A stretch of DNA of 27,108 bases from a virus, in the IMG/VR virus record IMGVR_UViG_3300032516_004967, positions 1 through 27,108 of that record; one strand, given 5' to 3'. Both the position numbers and the translations under genes were made by a program. This document shows, piece after piece, positions 12,815 through 21,290 of this stretch; the stretch's first letter is position 1; each line of letters starts with the position of its first letter. Under the pieces are notes generated by a model, which was not told the DNA's origin, ran no database searches, and was given only the letters and a program-made list of their open reading frames with translations.

Positions 12815-13770
12815 ACGGCTTTAATAATTGATTTAAAAACGTGTTCAAAAACGGCCTTGTACTTCTGGGCTGTGGTATTCAAATCTACGTGATTGTTCTT
12901 TATTTCCGGTCTGTTTTGTGATACTGAAACCATCGCTTCGGCTACCATATTCAAATTAATCTTGGGAGGGTGGTATAAATCCACCGGCATGAGGTTATAG
13001 GGTTGGTCCAGGTTCAAAACAATCCCGCCGGATGGGCGCACCAATTCGTGCGTCCCGCCCTCATTACTGCAAATAACCGGGCAAAGTTGATTAATCGCTT
13101 CAACAACGCTATTCGGGCAGCAATCAAACCAGCATAAGTGTATCGATGCCGTAGCCGTTCTCATGTAACCCAGAAGAAGGGGTCGGTCGGTAACTTGGTC
13201 CATGAAAATAACCTTATCGCTGGCATAGGATTTTATGCTTTCGTCCATGCCCTTCCCGAGCTTGCCAAACACCCTTAAAACCGAATCGGGTATGTCGGCA
13301 AGCAGGAAGGCTTCGATGGTCTCCTTGAGCCTCTTATGCGGTCTCCATACCGATACGGTTATAAAGTTGTGGCGGTGCGTTAATTCGGGTTCTATAACTG
13401 GAGCATTTGAGCGTGTTCCGTTATTTATAACGGTAATCTTGGATGGGTCGGCATTAAGGTAGGCTATCACCATCTTCCTGCCGAAATCACTTTGGCATAT
13501 TATTGAAAATGCCCGGTCTGCTGCTTCTTTTATCCCCTCGTTTTTGCCCCGCCAATCAATCCCGGTATCGTGATAAACTCCATCGAAACGTACCACTATA
13601 GGTCTATGCGTCTTGTTTTTTATACGGATGTTCTCAAAAACGATGTCGTGATCTTCTGATTTATCGGTGATTATTCCAACGCCAATATTCTGCAATTCAC
13701 CAACAAGTCCCTGAAGGAAAAAACCCTTTCCGGTTCCTGGCGAAGATGTATCGGGGAATAGGACTTTCAT
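12811..13770 (-). CDS. Glycosyltransferase, GT4-like
   Basis: A 319-residue GT-B type glycosyltransferase. The N-terminal domain starts MKVLFPDTSSPGTGKGFFLQ, ICQSDFGRKMV marks the domain joint, and the C-terminal nucleotide-sugar domain has FITVSVWRPHKRLKETIEAF, VLRVFGKLG, and CCPNSVVEAINQLCPVICSN, where the family's EA/E motif and the following G-T-E region (EGGTHELV) bind the sugar nucleotide. Donor and acceptor are unknown. It is coupled to both neighbours through ATGA overlaps. Confidence 0.8.
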   Translation of the reverse strand: MKVLFPDTSSPGTGKGFFLQGLVGELQNIGVGIITDKSEDHDIVFENIRIKNKTHRPIVVRFDGVYHDTGIDWRGKNEGIKEAADRAFSIICQSDFGRKMVIAYLNADPSKITVINNGTRSNAPVIEPELTHRHNFITVSVWRPHKRLKETIEAFLLADIPDSVLRVFGKLGKGMDESIKSYASDKVIFMDQVTDRPLLLGYMRTATASIHLCWFDCCPNSVVEAINQLCPVICSNEGGTHELVRPSGGIVLNLDQPYNLMPVDLYHPPKINLNMVAEAMVSVSQNRPEIKNNHVDLNTTAQKYKAVFEHVFKSIIKAV

Positions 13771-14513
13771 TTTATTATTCCAATTTTCCTTAAAATATAA
13801 TCCTGTTGTATTTCATTCGGGTTCATCCAGTCGAACAGCGTATTGCTGCAATTGTGATCGTGAATTACCATGCACCAAATGGGGTCTGGTTTAATTACGA
13901 TCGGTGTGTTTTTATACATTTTTGAATGGATGGAATCGTAAATAAATCTGAAGGTTTTATCACATTTTTGGTATAGAGAAATAAAGGGAGTGCCTTCTTT
14001 GTGGTTTATTGAATACATTTTGTTTTTTTGTTTGTCCCACAAATAACCGTTAATAAAATCTATTGAATACCTTGATTTTACCGACGGGGAATTTTCCTGA
14101 ATGGTCTGTATCGCTCTCGGCATCAACATATCGTCATTATCCAATCGTGTCTGTATTGCTGCTGTCGATTGGTCCCTTATGAAATTACGAACTTCTTTAT
14201 ATTCAATTTCGCATGAGGTTCTTTCCCCGTATGTTTTTGCCTGCCATCCATCCTGCAATTTCAAGGGGAATATATCGACCGGCAAGTTCGATTTTGTTAT
14301 AATATCAGCGATTTTATTACCGTGCTTTTTAGGTGTATCCGCGTCGATTAAAATAAGCCAACGAAAATTCCTGATAGTCTGAGATTGTATAGACGGAACG
14401 GTGTAATTTCCGAATATTTCAATGCGCTTGTCGAACCAATCCGGCAGTGTTCTTTTTACCCGGTAAAGCCCAAGGTTAAATCTGGTCACAATCCAATGCT
14501 GCATTTTAATCAT
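13767..14513 (-). CDS. Putative rhamnosyltransferase-like glycosyltransferase
   Basis: A 248-residue protein matching the family annotated as putative rhamnosyl transferase (GT-A fold). WIVTRFNLGLYR at the N-terminus, FGNYTVPSIQSQT, FRWLILIDADTPKKHG with the likely metal-binding acidic pair, and IQTRLDNDDMLMPRAIQTI are all typical. The sugar is not proven by sequence. It begins with an ATGA overlap on the stop of the preceding GT2 gene. Confidence 0.75.
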   Translation of the reverse strand: MIKMQHWIVTRFNLGLYRVKRTLPDWFDKRIEIFGNYTVPSIQSQTIRNFRWLILIDADTPKKHGNKIADIITKSNLPVDIFPLKLQDGWQAKTYGERTSCEIEYKEVRNFIRDQSTAAIQTRLDNDDMLMPRAIQTIQENSPSVKSRYSIDFINGYLWDKQKNKMYSINHKEGTPFISLYQKCDKTFRFIYDSIHSKMYKNTPIVIKPDPIWCMVIHDHNCSNTLFDWMNPNEIQQDYILRKIGIIK

Positions 14514-15271
14514 TTTTTCAGGTGCCTTGTGTTTTTTTTGGTAATGCCTTCCATTAACCTGAGATTTTTTTGCTCTTCCAGAATCCTTGAAACTTCGTCG
14601 TTATACTCCGGGTTCTTTTTCCGGTATTGAATCATCGACCTGTCGTGTTTTCGGTAATATGCCACGGGGTGACGCAGGGAATAAAAGCTTCCCCCGATAT
14701 TTGCCACATTTCTCAAGCGATTCCACATTTCATTATCCGATCTGGACCGCAGTTTTTCATCATATAATCCATAGTTCACATAAACCTCTCTGCGTACCAT
14801 GACCGTTTGGGCGTGTATTTTGTCTTCCCGATGGGAAACCTCTATTTTATACAGACGATTTTTCCAATACGATAAATCGCCGTCCCCTTTTATTATATAT
14901 GCTTGAGCATATACCAACAGATATCTTGGGTTTTCAAATAGGAATTGGCTTCTAACAGAAACACTGTCCTCGGTAAGCATATCGTCGGCATCGATAGCGG
15001 TGATATATTCACCGGTACTTACCCTAATTCCTTCGTTTTTTGCGGTGGAATATCCCATGTTTTGGGGAAGTCTTAATAGCCTTACCTGCCCCTTAAAATG
15101 GCGTTCCACCATCATAACCGAATGGTCGGTGCTGCAATCGTCCACAACGATTACTTCAACCTTACCCTTATAATCCTGGGCAAGGCAACTTTCCAATGTG
15201 TTGCAGATATAATTTTCGTAATTATAGCACGGGATTATTATGCTTACCTTGGGATATTCTGAATTATTCAC
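14510..15271 (-). CDS. Glycosyltransferase family 2
   Basis: A GT-A type transferase of about 253 residues. YPKVSIIIPCYNYENYI is the N-terminal nucleotide-binding strand, VEVIVVDDCSTDHSV the second, NMGYSTAKNEGI the third, and YITAIDADDML contains the DxD metal site. I place the start at GTG 15271, which has AAGGA upstream and overlaps the acetyltransferase stop by 8 bp. An upstream ATG at 15307 or 15334 would add residues that overlap that gene. Donor and acceptor are unknown. Confidence 0.85.
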   Translation of the reverse strand: MNNSEYPKVSIIIPCYNYENYICNTLESCLAQDYKGKVEVIVVDDCSTDHSVMMVERHFKGQVRLLRLPQNMGYSTAKNEGIRVSTGEYITAIDADDMLTEDSVSVRSQFLFENPRYLLVYAQAYIIKGDGDLSYWKNRLYKIEVSHREDKIHAQTVMVRREVYVNYGLYDEKLRSRSDNEMWNRLRNVANIGGSFYSLRHPVAYYRKHDRSMIQYRKKNPEYNDEVSRILEEQKNLRLMEGITKKNTRHLKK

Positions 15272-15800
15272 GGGGTATATTCCTTGCCCAATATTCGTAT
15301 AATTCATTAACGTCGTGCCGCATGAGCAATTCAATGGTTTCTTTTTTCAATAGCCACTCTTCGGGCCAATCCCACCATCGAATTTTTTCAAGCAACTTGA
15401 TTTCTTTTCTTCCGAATCGAAAACTTTTAACCTTTGCCAAACTACCCGCCGCAATGGCATAGGCCGGTATTTCTCCTCGTACTACAGAGTTGGCTCCTAT
15501 AATCGCCCCGTTGCCTATTTTGGAGCCGCTTAAAATAATGGTGTCGAATCCTATCCAGACATCATTTCCTATTACCACATCGCCCCTGCACGTTAATTCA
15601 CCGGCTATGTGCCCAGCTTGTACGGGAAAAAAATGATTGAAGGGGAATGTAGAAATGTTGTCTTTATTGTGTTCGTTTCCGATATCAATTCTCACATTGG
15701 TTGCTATGCTACAAAATGCCCCGATATAACAATGGGCTAGCTTGCCGTGTATTTCCGGGTCACCACAGGTATACCTTCCAATCACCGTTCTTGTTTTCAT
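15264..15800 (-). CDS. Left-handed beta-helix (hexapeptide) acetyltransferase
   Basis: A roughly 178-residue acyltransferase of the CatB/xenobiotic type that uses acetyl-CoA to acetylate a hydroxyl or amine on a small sugar substrate. Hexapeptide turns are seen in CYIGAFCSIATNVRIDIG and GDVVIGNDVWIGFDTIILSG, with NHFFP marking the loop that carries the catalytic His in relatives, and GAIIGANSVVRGEIPAYAI typical of the family end. The start ATG 15800 gives the usual ATGA overlap with the deacetylase gene. A longer frame begins at 15845 but has no ribosome site. Confidence 0.85.
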   Translation of the reverse strand: MKTRTVIGRYTCGDPEIHGKLAHCYIGAFCSIATNVRIDIGNEHNKDNISTFPFNHFFPVQAGHIAGELTCRGDVVIGNDVWIGFDTIILSGSKIGNGAIIGANSVVRGEIPAYAIAAGSLAKVKSFRFGRKEIKLLEKIRWWDWPEEWLLKKETIELLMRHDVNELYEYWARNIPRE

Positions 15801-16399
15801 TTCAAGCACATATATTCCCTGCCAAGGCTCATTTGTGGCAGCCATTTGGCGTTGTTTGGATAAAGTTGCATAGCTTTAAGTGCCCGTTTTTTATACTCTG
15901 CCTTTAAGTTGCCATGTACCGAACGAACTACAAGGTGGGTATTTTTAGGACATACTAAGATACTTATAAAATGAATCATCCTATGAAAAGGATGCCAGTG
16001 TTCCTGCTCTATAAAATCACCATGCGTTACAATCACATCGGGGTTTGTTCTTTCGATTGCGTCTCTCATAAATTTAAAAACATCACCGATTGATTTTTTT
16101 GAATACCTATCAATATCTTTACCAGAATAATCTGTTTTATAAATAATCGGTTCGCATTTCAGGTATTCGCACACTTCAATAAAGTGTTCACTTCTTAAAT
16201 CAGAATAAACCGCAATGGTTACTTTATTTGCCATGCTGATTATTTTGCAAATCAAGGCACCGAATAATATCAACTCATCGTCCGCATGGGCTACGTTAAT
16301 TAATACGTTTTTGCCAATGAATAAATCTTCCCACGAAAGATTCAAGAGTGGTATCATCAAAAGATTTATCAGGTATTCTTCAAACGACATTTTGTCCAT
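15797..16399 (-). CDS. PIG-L/LmbE family N-acetyl sugar deacetylase
   Basis: A 200-residue zinc-dependent hydrolase that removes the acetyl group from N-acetylated sugars. The metal motif NVAHADDELILFGALI (about residues 33-48) corresponds to the family's PHPDDE box, and THGDFIEQEHWHPFHRMIHF (about 124-143) holds the second metal-binding HxxxH site. With an acetyltransferase next to it, the pair could exchange the acyl group on a sugar nitrogen. This pairing is inference. Confidence 0.85.
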   Translation of the reverse strand: MDKMSFEEYLINLLMIPLLNLSWEDLFIGKNVLINVAHADDELILFGALICKIISMANKVTIAVYSDLRSEHFIEVCEYLKCEPIIYKTDYSGKDIDRYSKKSIGDVFKFMRDAIERTNPDVIVTHGDFIEQEHWHPFHRMIHFISILVCPKNTHLVVRSVHGNLKAEYKKRALKAMQLYPNNAKWLPQMSLGREYMCLK

Positions 16400-16406
16400 A
16401 ACCGGC

Positions 16407-17081
16407 TTATATATTATCGATTCTCTGAAACGATGGTTTGTGTTCGATTGATTCCCGTATTTTAAGGCTCAGTTCCTTATTCGTTCTCCAAACACCTTCC
16501 GGATTGGTGTCGTCGTAGCAATATAGAAGCCAGTCGATATGTTTAATTCGGTCGTATCCCGCCATTTCCATTAAGGGTATCATGATTAATCTGTCGGCGC
16601 AACATTTATACCATTCTCCGGAAGCGTGTTGCAGTGCGCTAAAGGGCAAACATTTCCACAATTTAACCTTAAATGTTTTTAAATGACTGGCTCTCCACGG
16701 GGAAGCCCTGAAATTATCCCCGTTTAAATACTCACCATTGAATTTACCGCGCTTGTTATTGCTGAAATTAACATAACTGCCGTAGGTCAAAAGCAAGTCG
16801 GTGTCTGATTCATATTCATTGGAGATTATTTTTAGCGCGTTCTCGTCCAATAAAAAATCATCAGCATCAATAAGAATTAATACGTCCTCGGGTTCCAGGT
16901 TCAGGGAGTAAATGGTATGAAACGTGTTCTCTACGAGATACATCCGTTTTGAATCGTCGGTCCCGATGCTAACGGTGATTGTTTTGTTTGGGTAATCCTG
17001 CATCTCAATGGAATTTAAACAGCGTGTTAAAATATCCGCAGGTGTTTTCCAACCGCAAATTATGATTCTGAATTTTATCAT
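16407..17081 (-). CDS. Glycosyltransferase family 2-like
   Basis: A 224-residue GT-A protein. FRIIICGWKTPADILTRCLN (from residue 4) is the nucleotide-binding strand, followed by IEMQDYPNKTITVSIGTD and DVLILIDADDFLLDENA with the DxD metal site. The second half, with Trp- and Cys-rich segments (GEWYKCCADRLIMIPLME), forms the acceptor side. It is coupled to the CMP-sialate synthetase by an ATGA overlap, so it may act in the same step series. Confidence 0.8.
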   Translation of the reverse strand: MIKFRIIICGWKTPADILTRCLNSIEMQDYPNKTITVSIGTDDSKRMYLVENTFHTIYSLNLEPEDVLILIDADDFLLDENALKIISNEYESDTDLLLTYGSYVNFSNNKRGKFNGEYLNGDNFRASPWRASHLKTFKVKLWKCLPFSALQHASGEWYKCCADRLIMIPLMEMAGYDRIKHIDWLLYCYDDTNPEGVWRTNKELSLKIRESIEHKPSFQRIDNI

Positions 17082-17830
17082 GGCAGGATGATATCTTTTC
17101 TGAAAGACAGGGTTGTGTTATTCGCGGATTGCGTGACGATTTCTCCTTGTTTTGCCAATAGCAATAATTCGGCAATGTCCATGTCAAAGGGAGTGTCTAT
17201 CTGAATCGACCTTTCCGTTGGCAGAATTATACTCATTACCTTCCCGCAATAAATTGTCTTTTCCATTAAAAATTTTTTAACCGGAAAAACGAACAAGGCG
17301 CCATTAACGTGATATTTGGGTTTAATTTTCTGTCTCGGGAGATACCGGTTTTTTAAAAATCTGAAAAACGGAAATTTCAAAACACCTTTTTTGTCCTTGT
17401 TAAATAAAAACGGGTAATCCGTATTCGGAGTAACCGATACTACCGAAGCGTCGTTTTTAAAAGATTTTATACATGAGTTGTTGATATCGAAAAAATTTCT
17501 TAACGGCGAAGTTGGTTGCAGAATACAGCAATGCGAATAAGTGGTTAGCCCAACCTTTTTAAGCGCGTGTAGAATCACGTCGTAATGAGAACTGGTATCC
17601 GTTGCCAATTCCGGTGGTCGTAAAAACGGAACATCGGCACCATAATACATGGCAATATCGGCATATTTCTGGCTGTCGGTCGAAACGATAACTTTATCCA
17701 ATACGACCGCTTTTTTTGCTTCTATTATCGTCCATGCAATCAGGGGTTTCCCGGCGCAATATTTTATGTTCTTATCGGGTATGCCTTTGGACCCGGACCT
17801 GGCAGTAATAATACCGATGGTTTTTGTCAT
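17078..17830 (-). CDS. neuA: CMP-N-acylneuraminate cytidylyltransferase
   Basis: A 250-residue enzyme that joins CMP from CTP to a sialic acid or related nonulosonic acid. IITARSGSKGIPDKNIK (residues 8-24) is the CTP-binding P-loop. KPLIAWTI, VIVSTDSQKYADIA, LQPTSPLR (about 108-115) and the late DIAELLLL are the expected order of family motifs. YHVNGALFVFP fits the sialic-acid-binding region. It follows the GT-A gene with an ATGA overlap. It could also activate legionaminic or pseudaminic acid, which the sequence alone does not decide. Confidence 0.88.
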   Translation of the reverse strand: MTKTIGIITARSGSKGIPDKNIKYCAGKPLIAWTIIEAKKAVVLDKVIVSTDSQKYADIAMYYGADVPFLRPPELATDTSSHYDVILHALKKVGLTTYSHCCILQPTSPLRNFFDINNSCIKSFKNDASVVSVTPNTDYPFLFNKDKKGVLKFPFFRFLKNRYLPRQKIKPKYHVNGALFVFPVKKFLMEKTIYCGKVMSIILPTERSIQIDTPFDMDIAELLLLAKQGEIVTQSANNTTLSFRKDIILP

Positions 17831-18612
17831 GGTATCGGGTTTCTAATGAATTCGTCGAGTGAAACGAGTTGGTTATTCAGGCTTTTATTTGAAACTCGGC
17901 ATTCCTTTATAATCCGGGAGAACACCGGATCGGCCTGCCATTGCTGCCACTGCGAACGATACTCTATCGGTATCCTGTCCGCCCATTTTTCTTTGGAGTC
18001 GAATAACCTGAAGTTCCCGAGGTGAATCCCATGATGTCTTTTCTTGAGCTTGTATTTCTGCGGCAATCCTATTCCTGACTTCTCAGCCATGCGATAAAGC
18101 ATTACCCCGTCATATTCACGGTATAGGCCAATTAAACCTTCCCTTAATAAATCGTAATATTTTGCGCGTATATGTTCTGTTTTTTCGAACCATAATTTCG
18201 TTGCGAAGTGCAAGCCGCTTAAGCTTTGGAATCCCGCATAATGATGAATATTTCTTAAAGAGTTTGAGTAGCATAGCCCGGTTGTCACCATTTCTGATTT
18301 ATGAAAATCCTCAATGGAAGTTCTTTCCGGCATAATCATCATGTCTATATCGGTCACATAAACGAAGTCGTATCCATTGAAATATTCGGGGGGAACAACG
18401 AATCTCAGGGCTATCGAATTATAGATATAATCTGGAAAGTCTTGAAAAAGAGGGATTATTTCCACACCGGGAACTTTACCGTAAGGATTATCGCACCGTA
18501 AAAATATTTTCACATCGTAGGTTTTATACACCTGCTTTACGCACCAACTGAAAAGCGGAACGTATTCCAGATATCGCTTGTCTACTACGGTGGTTATGCA
18601 GAGTTTTGACAT
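17827..18612 (-). CDS. GT-A type glycosyltransferase (GT8-like)
   Basis: A 261-residue protein with CITTVVDKRYLEYVPLFSWC as the N-terminal strand, FVYVTDIDMMIMPE (about residues 89-102) as the DxD metal and donor site, GFQSLSGLHFATKLWF and a late HHGIHLGNFR segment with the His residues usual in GT8-like enzymes. It starts at ATG 18612 with a one-base TAATG overlap on the phosphatase stop. The donor and acceptor sugars are unknown. Confidence 0.7.
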   Translation of the reverse strand: MSKLCITTVVDKRYLEYVPLFSWCVKQVYKTYDVKIFLRCDNPYGKVPGVEIIPLFQDFPDYIYNSIALRFVVPPEYFNGYDFVYVTDIDMMIMPERTSIEDFHKSEMVTTGLCYSNSLRNIHHYAGFQSLSGLHFATKLWFEKTEHIRAKYYDLLREGLIGLYREYDGVMLYRMAEKSGIGLPQKYKLKKRHHGIHLGNFRLFDSKEKWADRIPIEYRSQWQQWQADPVFSRIIKECRVSNKSLNNQLVSLDEFIRNPIP

Positions 18613-18962
18613 TATTTAAAATTCCTGAACACGAAGGTTTTTACATGATGCTTTAAATTCAGAATCCTTGCGTTTTCGGCTCGGTCGTCTATGAGTAGAT
18701 CGTAGAGTGGTTTGTCCATTCTGAGTTGCGTGTATTTAACATCCCACATTTTTAACTGTGCTTCGGTTAGTGGTCTGTAGTCGAAGGAAGAAAGGCCGCC
18801 TCTTGCGGTATAATAAACGACAATGTGACCGTCCAAAAACAGATTGTTTAAATGATTGATTCTATATTCCAAAGGGATGGCGTGGGCGTAATCCGTTCCT
18901 TCGGTTTTACATATAGTATTGTCAATATCGACAAAAAATGTTCGGGGTGTATTTTTCTGCAT
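18612..18962 (-). CDS. HAD-superfamily phosphatase, candidate sialate-9-phosphatase
   Basis: A small 116-residue HAD hydrolase. FFVDIDNTIC (residues 9-18) has the nucleophile Asp and acid-base Asp. VVYYTARGG gives the motif II Thr, MDKPLYDLLIDDRAEN carries the Lys and the final acidic pair. No cap domain is present, as in the C0 type that includes KdsC and the Bacteroides KDN-9-phosphatase. Its start lies 41 bp inside the end of the sialate synthase gene, which suggests it removes phosphate from that enzyme's product. This role is inferred from context. Confidence 0.7.
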   Translation of the reverse strand: MQKNTPRTFFVDIDNTICKTEGTDYAHAIPLEYRINHLNNLFLDGHIVVYYTARGGLSSFDYRPLTEAQLKMWDVKYTQLRMDKPLYDLLIDDRAENARILNLKHHVKTFVFRNFK

Positions 18963-19797
18963 TTAATTTCTCCAGTAGTTTAACTTCCGAAGGCATGACC
19001 TTTTTAACTCCATCGCCCAATGCGCGTTCGATAGATCGTACTGCTTTTACGACATTAATCATACCGATCGGCTCAAGGCTGGCTGACTGGTCCGTACCCT
19101 TCCAAGTCCTATCAAGCGTAAAATGGCGTTCGATATAAGTAACTCCAAGGGCTACGGCGGCTGCTTCGATTGCACCGTTACCTGCGGAGTAGTGACCGGA
19201 AAGACCGAGTTCGTAATCAGGGTGAACGTATGTTTGCCATATTAATTGTTTTCTGAGCCACTTGAGATTTACTTCGTCTTCGGGGCAGGGGTAGGAAGAT
19301 GTCGTATGGCAAACAATTGCCGGGTGAAGTATTTTGATCGCTTCGTTTGCCTGTTCTTCAGTACACATACCGGTAGAGATGATGATTTGTGATTCAGCTA
19401 ATGCCTTAATTCGATACAATAAATCAGCATTTCTTATTTGACCCGAACCGATTTTAAGATAAGGCAATTTTAAACTTGTCAAATCCCATGCACTTTGTTC
19501 ATCAAAAGCTGTGCCAAAAATACCTATTTCGATTTTTTTGGTCTCGGAGATTAATTCATTCCAATCCTCAATATCAAATTCAAGCGCTATCCGATGGTCC
19601 CGGTAGGTCTTGCCGAATGAGTTTTCGCTGAGATACGGTTTATCTCCCACCTCTTGGGGAATGGAATCTATGTGGCGTTTCTGAAATTTCACCAAATCGC
19701 AACCACATAGTTTTGCCTCACGAATCATTTTCTTTGCAATCTCAAGCGAACCCTGGTGGTTGCATCCGATCTCGGCACAAATTTTGACGTTAGTCAT
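18922..19797 (-). CDS. neuB: Sialate (nonulosonate) synthase, NeuB family without SAF domain
   Basis: A 291-residue TIM-barrel enzyme that condenses phosphoenolpyruvate with an N-acylmannosamine or its 6-phosphate. AEIGCNHQGSLEIAKKMI (8-25), KFQKR, GIFGTAFDEQSAWDL, LKIGSGQI, IISTGM, HTTSSYPCPEDEVNL and GLSGHYSAG are the family's core motifs. TWKGTDQSASLEP closely resembles the human 9-phosphate synthase NANS (recalled as TWKGSDHSASLEP), so a phosphorylated substrate is likely. The protein ends where NANS begins its SAF (antifreeze-like) domain, which is absent. It overlaps both neighbours. Confidence 0.85.
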   Translation of the reverse strand: MTNVKICAEIGCNHQGSLEIAKKMIREAKLCGCDLVKFQKRHIDSIPQEVGDKPYLSENSFGKTYRDHRIALEFDIEDWNELISETKKIEIGIFGTAFDEQSAWDLTSLKLPYLKIGSGQIRNADLLYRIKALAESQIIISTGMCTEEQANEAIKILHPAIVCHTTSSYPCPEDEVNLKWLRKQLIWQTYVHPDYELGLSGHYSAGNGAIEAAAVALGVTYIERHFTLDRTWKGTDQSASLEPIGMINVVKAVRSIERALGDGVKKVMPSEVKLLEKLNAEKYTPNIFCRY

Positions 19798-20542
19798 TTT
19801 TAGAACACTCCATTCGCAGGGTTATTTTATGTGCTGTTAGATCAAGATAATCTTTTCTGAAGGCTTTAACGCCTGAGCCATGTCTGTTGAGACGTCCAGA
19901 AACATTTTTAAACCCCGACCTTTCCAAAACATCCTTTAATTTATCATACGACCACCATGAAACGTGCCATTCCGGATGTTCTTTATTCATTTCGGGGGTT
20001 ATTTCTCCTGCCAAGTCAACCAATAAATTAAGTGCATAATCCATTGGATATTTATTGATTATACCAGCAACATTGGAATTGCTAATATTATCACGTAAAG
20101 GTGTTATTATCAACCCTAAAAATGGTTGCTCTTTAGTCTCGTCGCCATGGATGAAGGCATGGGGGTAATCCGTTACAGGCGTTTCTGGATCAATTAATTT
20201 ATTGTAAATTAATTCGGCATCCGGTACTGCGATTTTTAACATCCCACCATCGCGCAGGATTCTATGAATTTCCCGAAACAAATATTCTACGTTTAAATCA
20301 GGAAGGTGTTCTATCGTGTGTTCGGTATAAACACCTCTCAGGCATTTATCAGGAAGATCGATTGGTTTATCCTCAAGAAGATTGTGGGTTATATCTATCG
20401 CGCCCTTATCCCAACCGTAATAATTTGTATCGGCAAAAAAGCAGTCGAGATTCAACCAGCCGTCTTCCCGATGGCAGAAATTTCCACCACCGATATTCAG
20501 ATATTTGAAATGCGTAAAATCAAACGAGGTTGATGAAGTCAT
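19790..20542 (-). CDS. SAM-dependent methyltransferase, paralogue of 9421-10185
   Basis: A roughly 250-residue Methyltransf_11 enzyme. KYLNIGGGNFCHREDGWLN is the SAM-binding region, LRGVYTEHTIEHLPDLN the motif II/III part, and IHRILRDGGMLKIAVPDAEL the motif IV-V segment. HPEWHVSWWSYDKLKDVL near the end is shared with the paralogue at 9421-10185. The ATG at 20542 is chosen because a TTG start at 20572 lies deeper in the nanE-like gene; GAAGAG is upstream. It is coupled to the sialate synthase by an 8-bp overlap. Substrate unknown. Confidence 0.78.
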   Translation of the reverse strand: MTSSTSFDFTHFKYLNIGGGNFCHREDGWLNLDCFFADTNYYGWDKGAIDITHNLLEDKPIDLPDKCLRGVYTEHTIEHLPDLNVEYLFREIHRILRDGGMLKIAVPDAELIYNKLIDPETPVTDYPHAFIHGDETKEQPFLGLIITPLRDNISNSNVAGIINKYPMDYALNLLVDLAGEITPEMNKEHPEWHVSWWSYDKLKDVLERSGFKNVSGRLNRHGSGVKAFRKDYLDLTAHKITLRMECSKND

Positions 20543-21269
20543 TTTTAGAATTCTCTTCCCAGGTTCCCTCAAAAATAAGTCTTGATCTGTTCACGGTATT
20601 CTTGGGTTCGTGAATCAGCGTCCCGATACAAACCGCATAGGCTCCTGCTTCTTTTGCTTTGATAAAATCCAACTGGGTATTGTATCTTCCCTCTGCAATA
20701 ACCGGGATATCTAAATTCTGTACACATTGGTGAACTAATTTTATGTCGGGGGCAACGAATGGGTGTGTCACCTTATCGACGTAACCGCTTAGCGCCGTGG
20801 TGATAGCCTGTACGCCAATTTCCTGTGCGGCCATGGCGTGTTTTAAATCCGCTATATCTGCAATGACGGGGATTTTATCTGAAACGCATTCTTGTATTCT
20901 GTCGGTAGGGAGTCGGTCGGTTAATTCCATTGCCACATAAGAGGCTCCGGAATCGATTAATGCGTATACCTCTTCTTTTGACCGGGTAATAAATGTGTTG
21001 AGCGCGTTCTGTTTGGATTTTACTATTCCGATTATCGGGATATTATAAATGCCCCTTATGGCCTTCGCAACCATCCGGACATTGTACGTTCCTTCAATGC
21101 GTAACGCAACCGCATATCTGGAGCATTCCCTTGCGATAGCGCAAATAATTTCAGACTGGCTTATCCCGTGATTCCAACTCGGCTGGATACTGGCTACAAT
21201 GCCTTTCGGGAACATCGATTTGACCCCTCGTAGCATGCTTAACTGATATATTGGGTATGTCGGTTGCAT
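20520..21269 (-). CDS. nanE: N-acetylmannosamine-6-phosphate 2-epimerase
   Basis: A 249-residue TIM-barrel enzyme that interconverts ManNAc-6-P and GlcNAc-6-P. GIVASIQPSWNHGISQSEII, AVALRIEGTYNVRMV, IIGIVKSKQN with the catalytic Lys, IPVIADIADLKHAMAA, TALSGYVDK and PVIAEGRYNTQLDFIKAKEA then GAYAVCIGTLI are all NanE signatures. Here it likely runs in the synthetic direction, feeding the sialate synthase. Bacterial NanE usually serves sialic acid breakdown, so its place in a synthesis cluster is noteworthy. ATG 21269 lacks a close ribosome site but follows a five-codon mini-ORF. Confidence 0.88.
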   Translation of the reverse strand: MQPTYPIYQLSMLRGVKSMFPKGIVASIQPSWNHGISQSEIICAIARECSRYAVALRIEGTYNVRMVAKAIRGIYNIPIIGIVKSKQNALNTFITRSKEEVYALIDSGASYVAMELTDRLPTDRIQECVSDKIPVIADIADLKHAMAAQEIGVQAITTALSGYVDKVTHPFVAPDIKLVHQCVQNLDIPVIAEGRYNTQLDFIKAKEAGAYAVCIGTLIHEPKNTVNRSRLIFEGTWEENSKNDFINLV

Positions 21270-21270
21270 A

Positions 21271-21288
21271 CTAATATCTGTTAGACAT
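21271..21288 (-). other. Mini-ORF (5 codons) ahead of the nanE-like gene
   Basis: On the minus strand, GGGAG is followed by ATG TCT AAC AGA TAT TAG (MSNRY), and the nanE-like ATG begins one base after this stop. The only strong ribosome site nearby serves the mini-ORF, so ribosomes may terminate there and restart on nanE. This is seen in sequence; function is inference. Confidence 0.35.
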
Positions 21289-21290
21289 TT

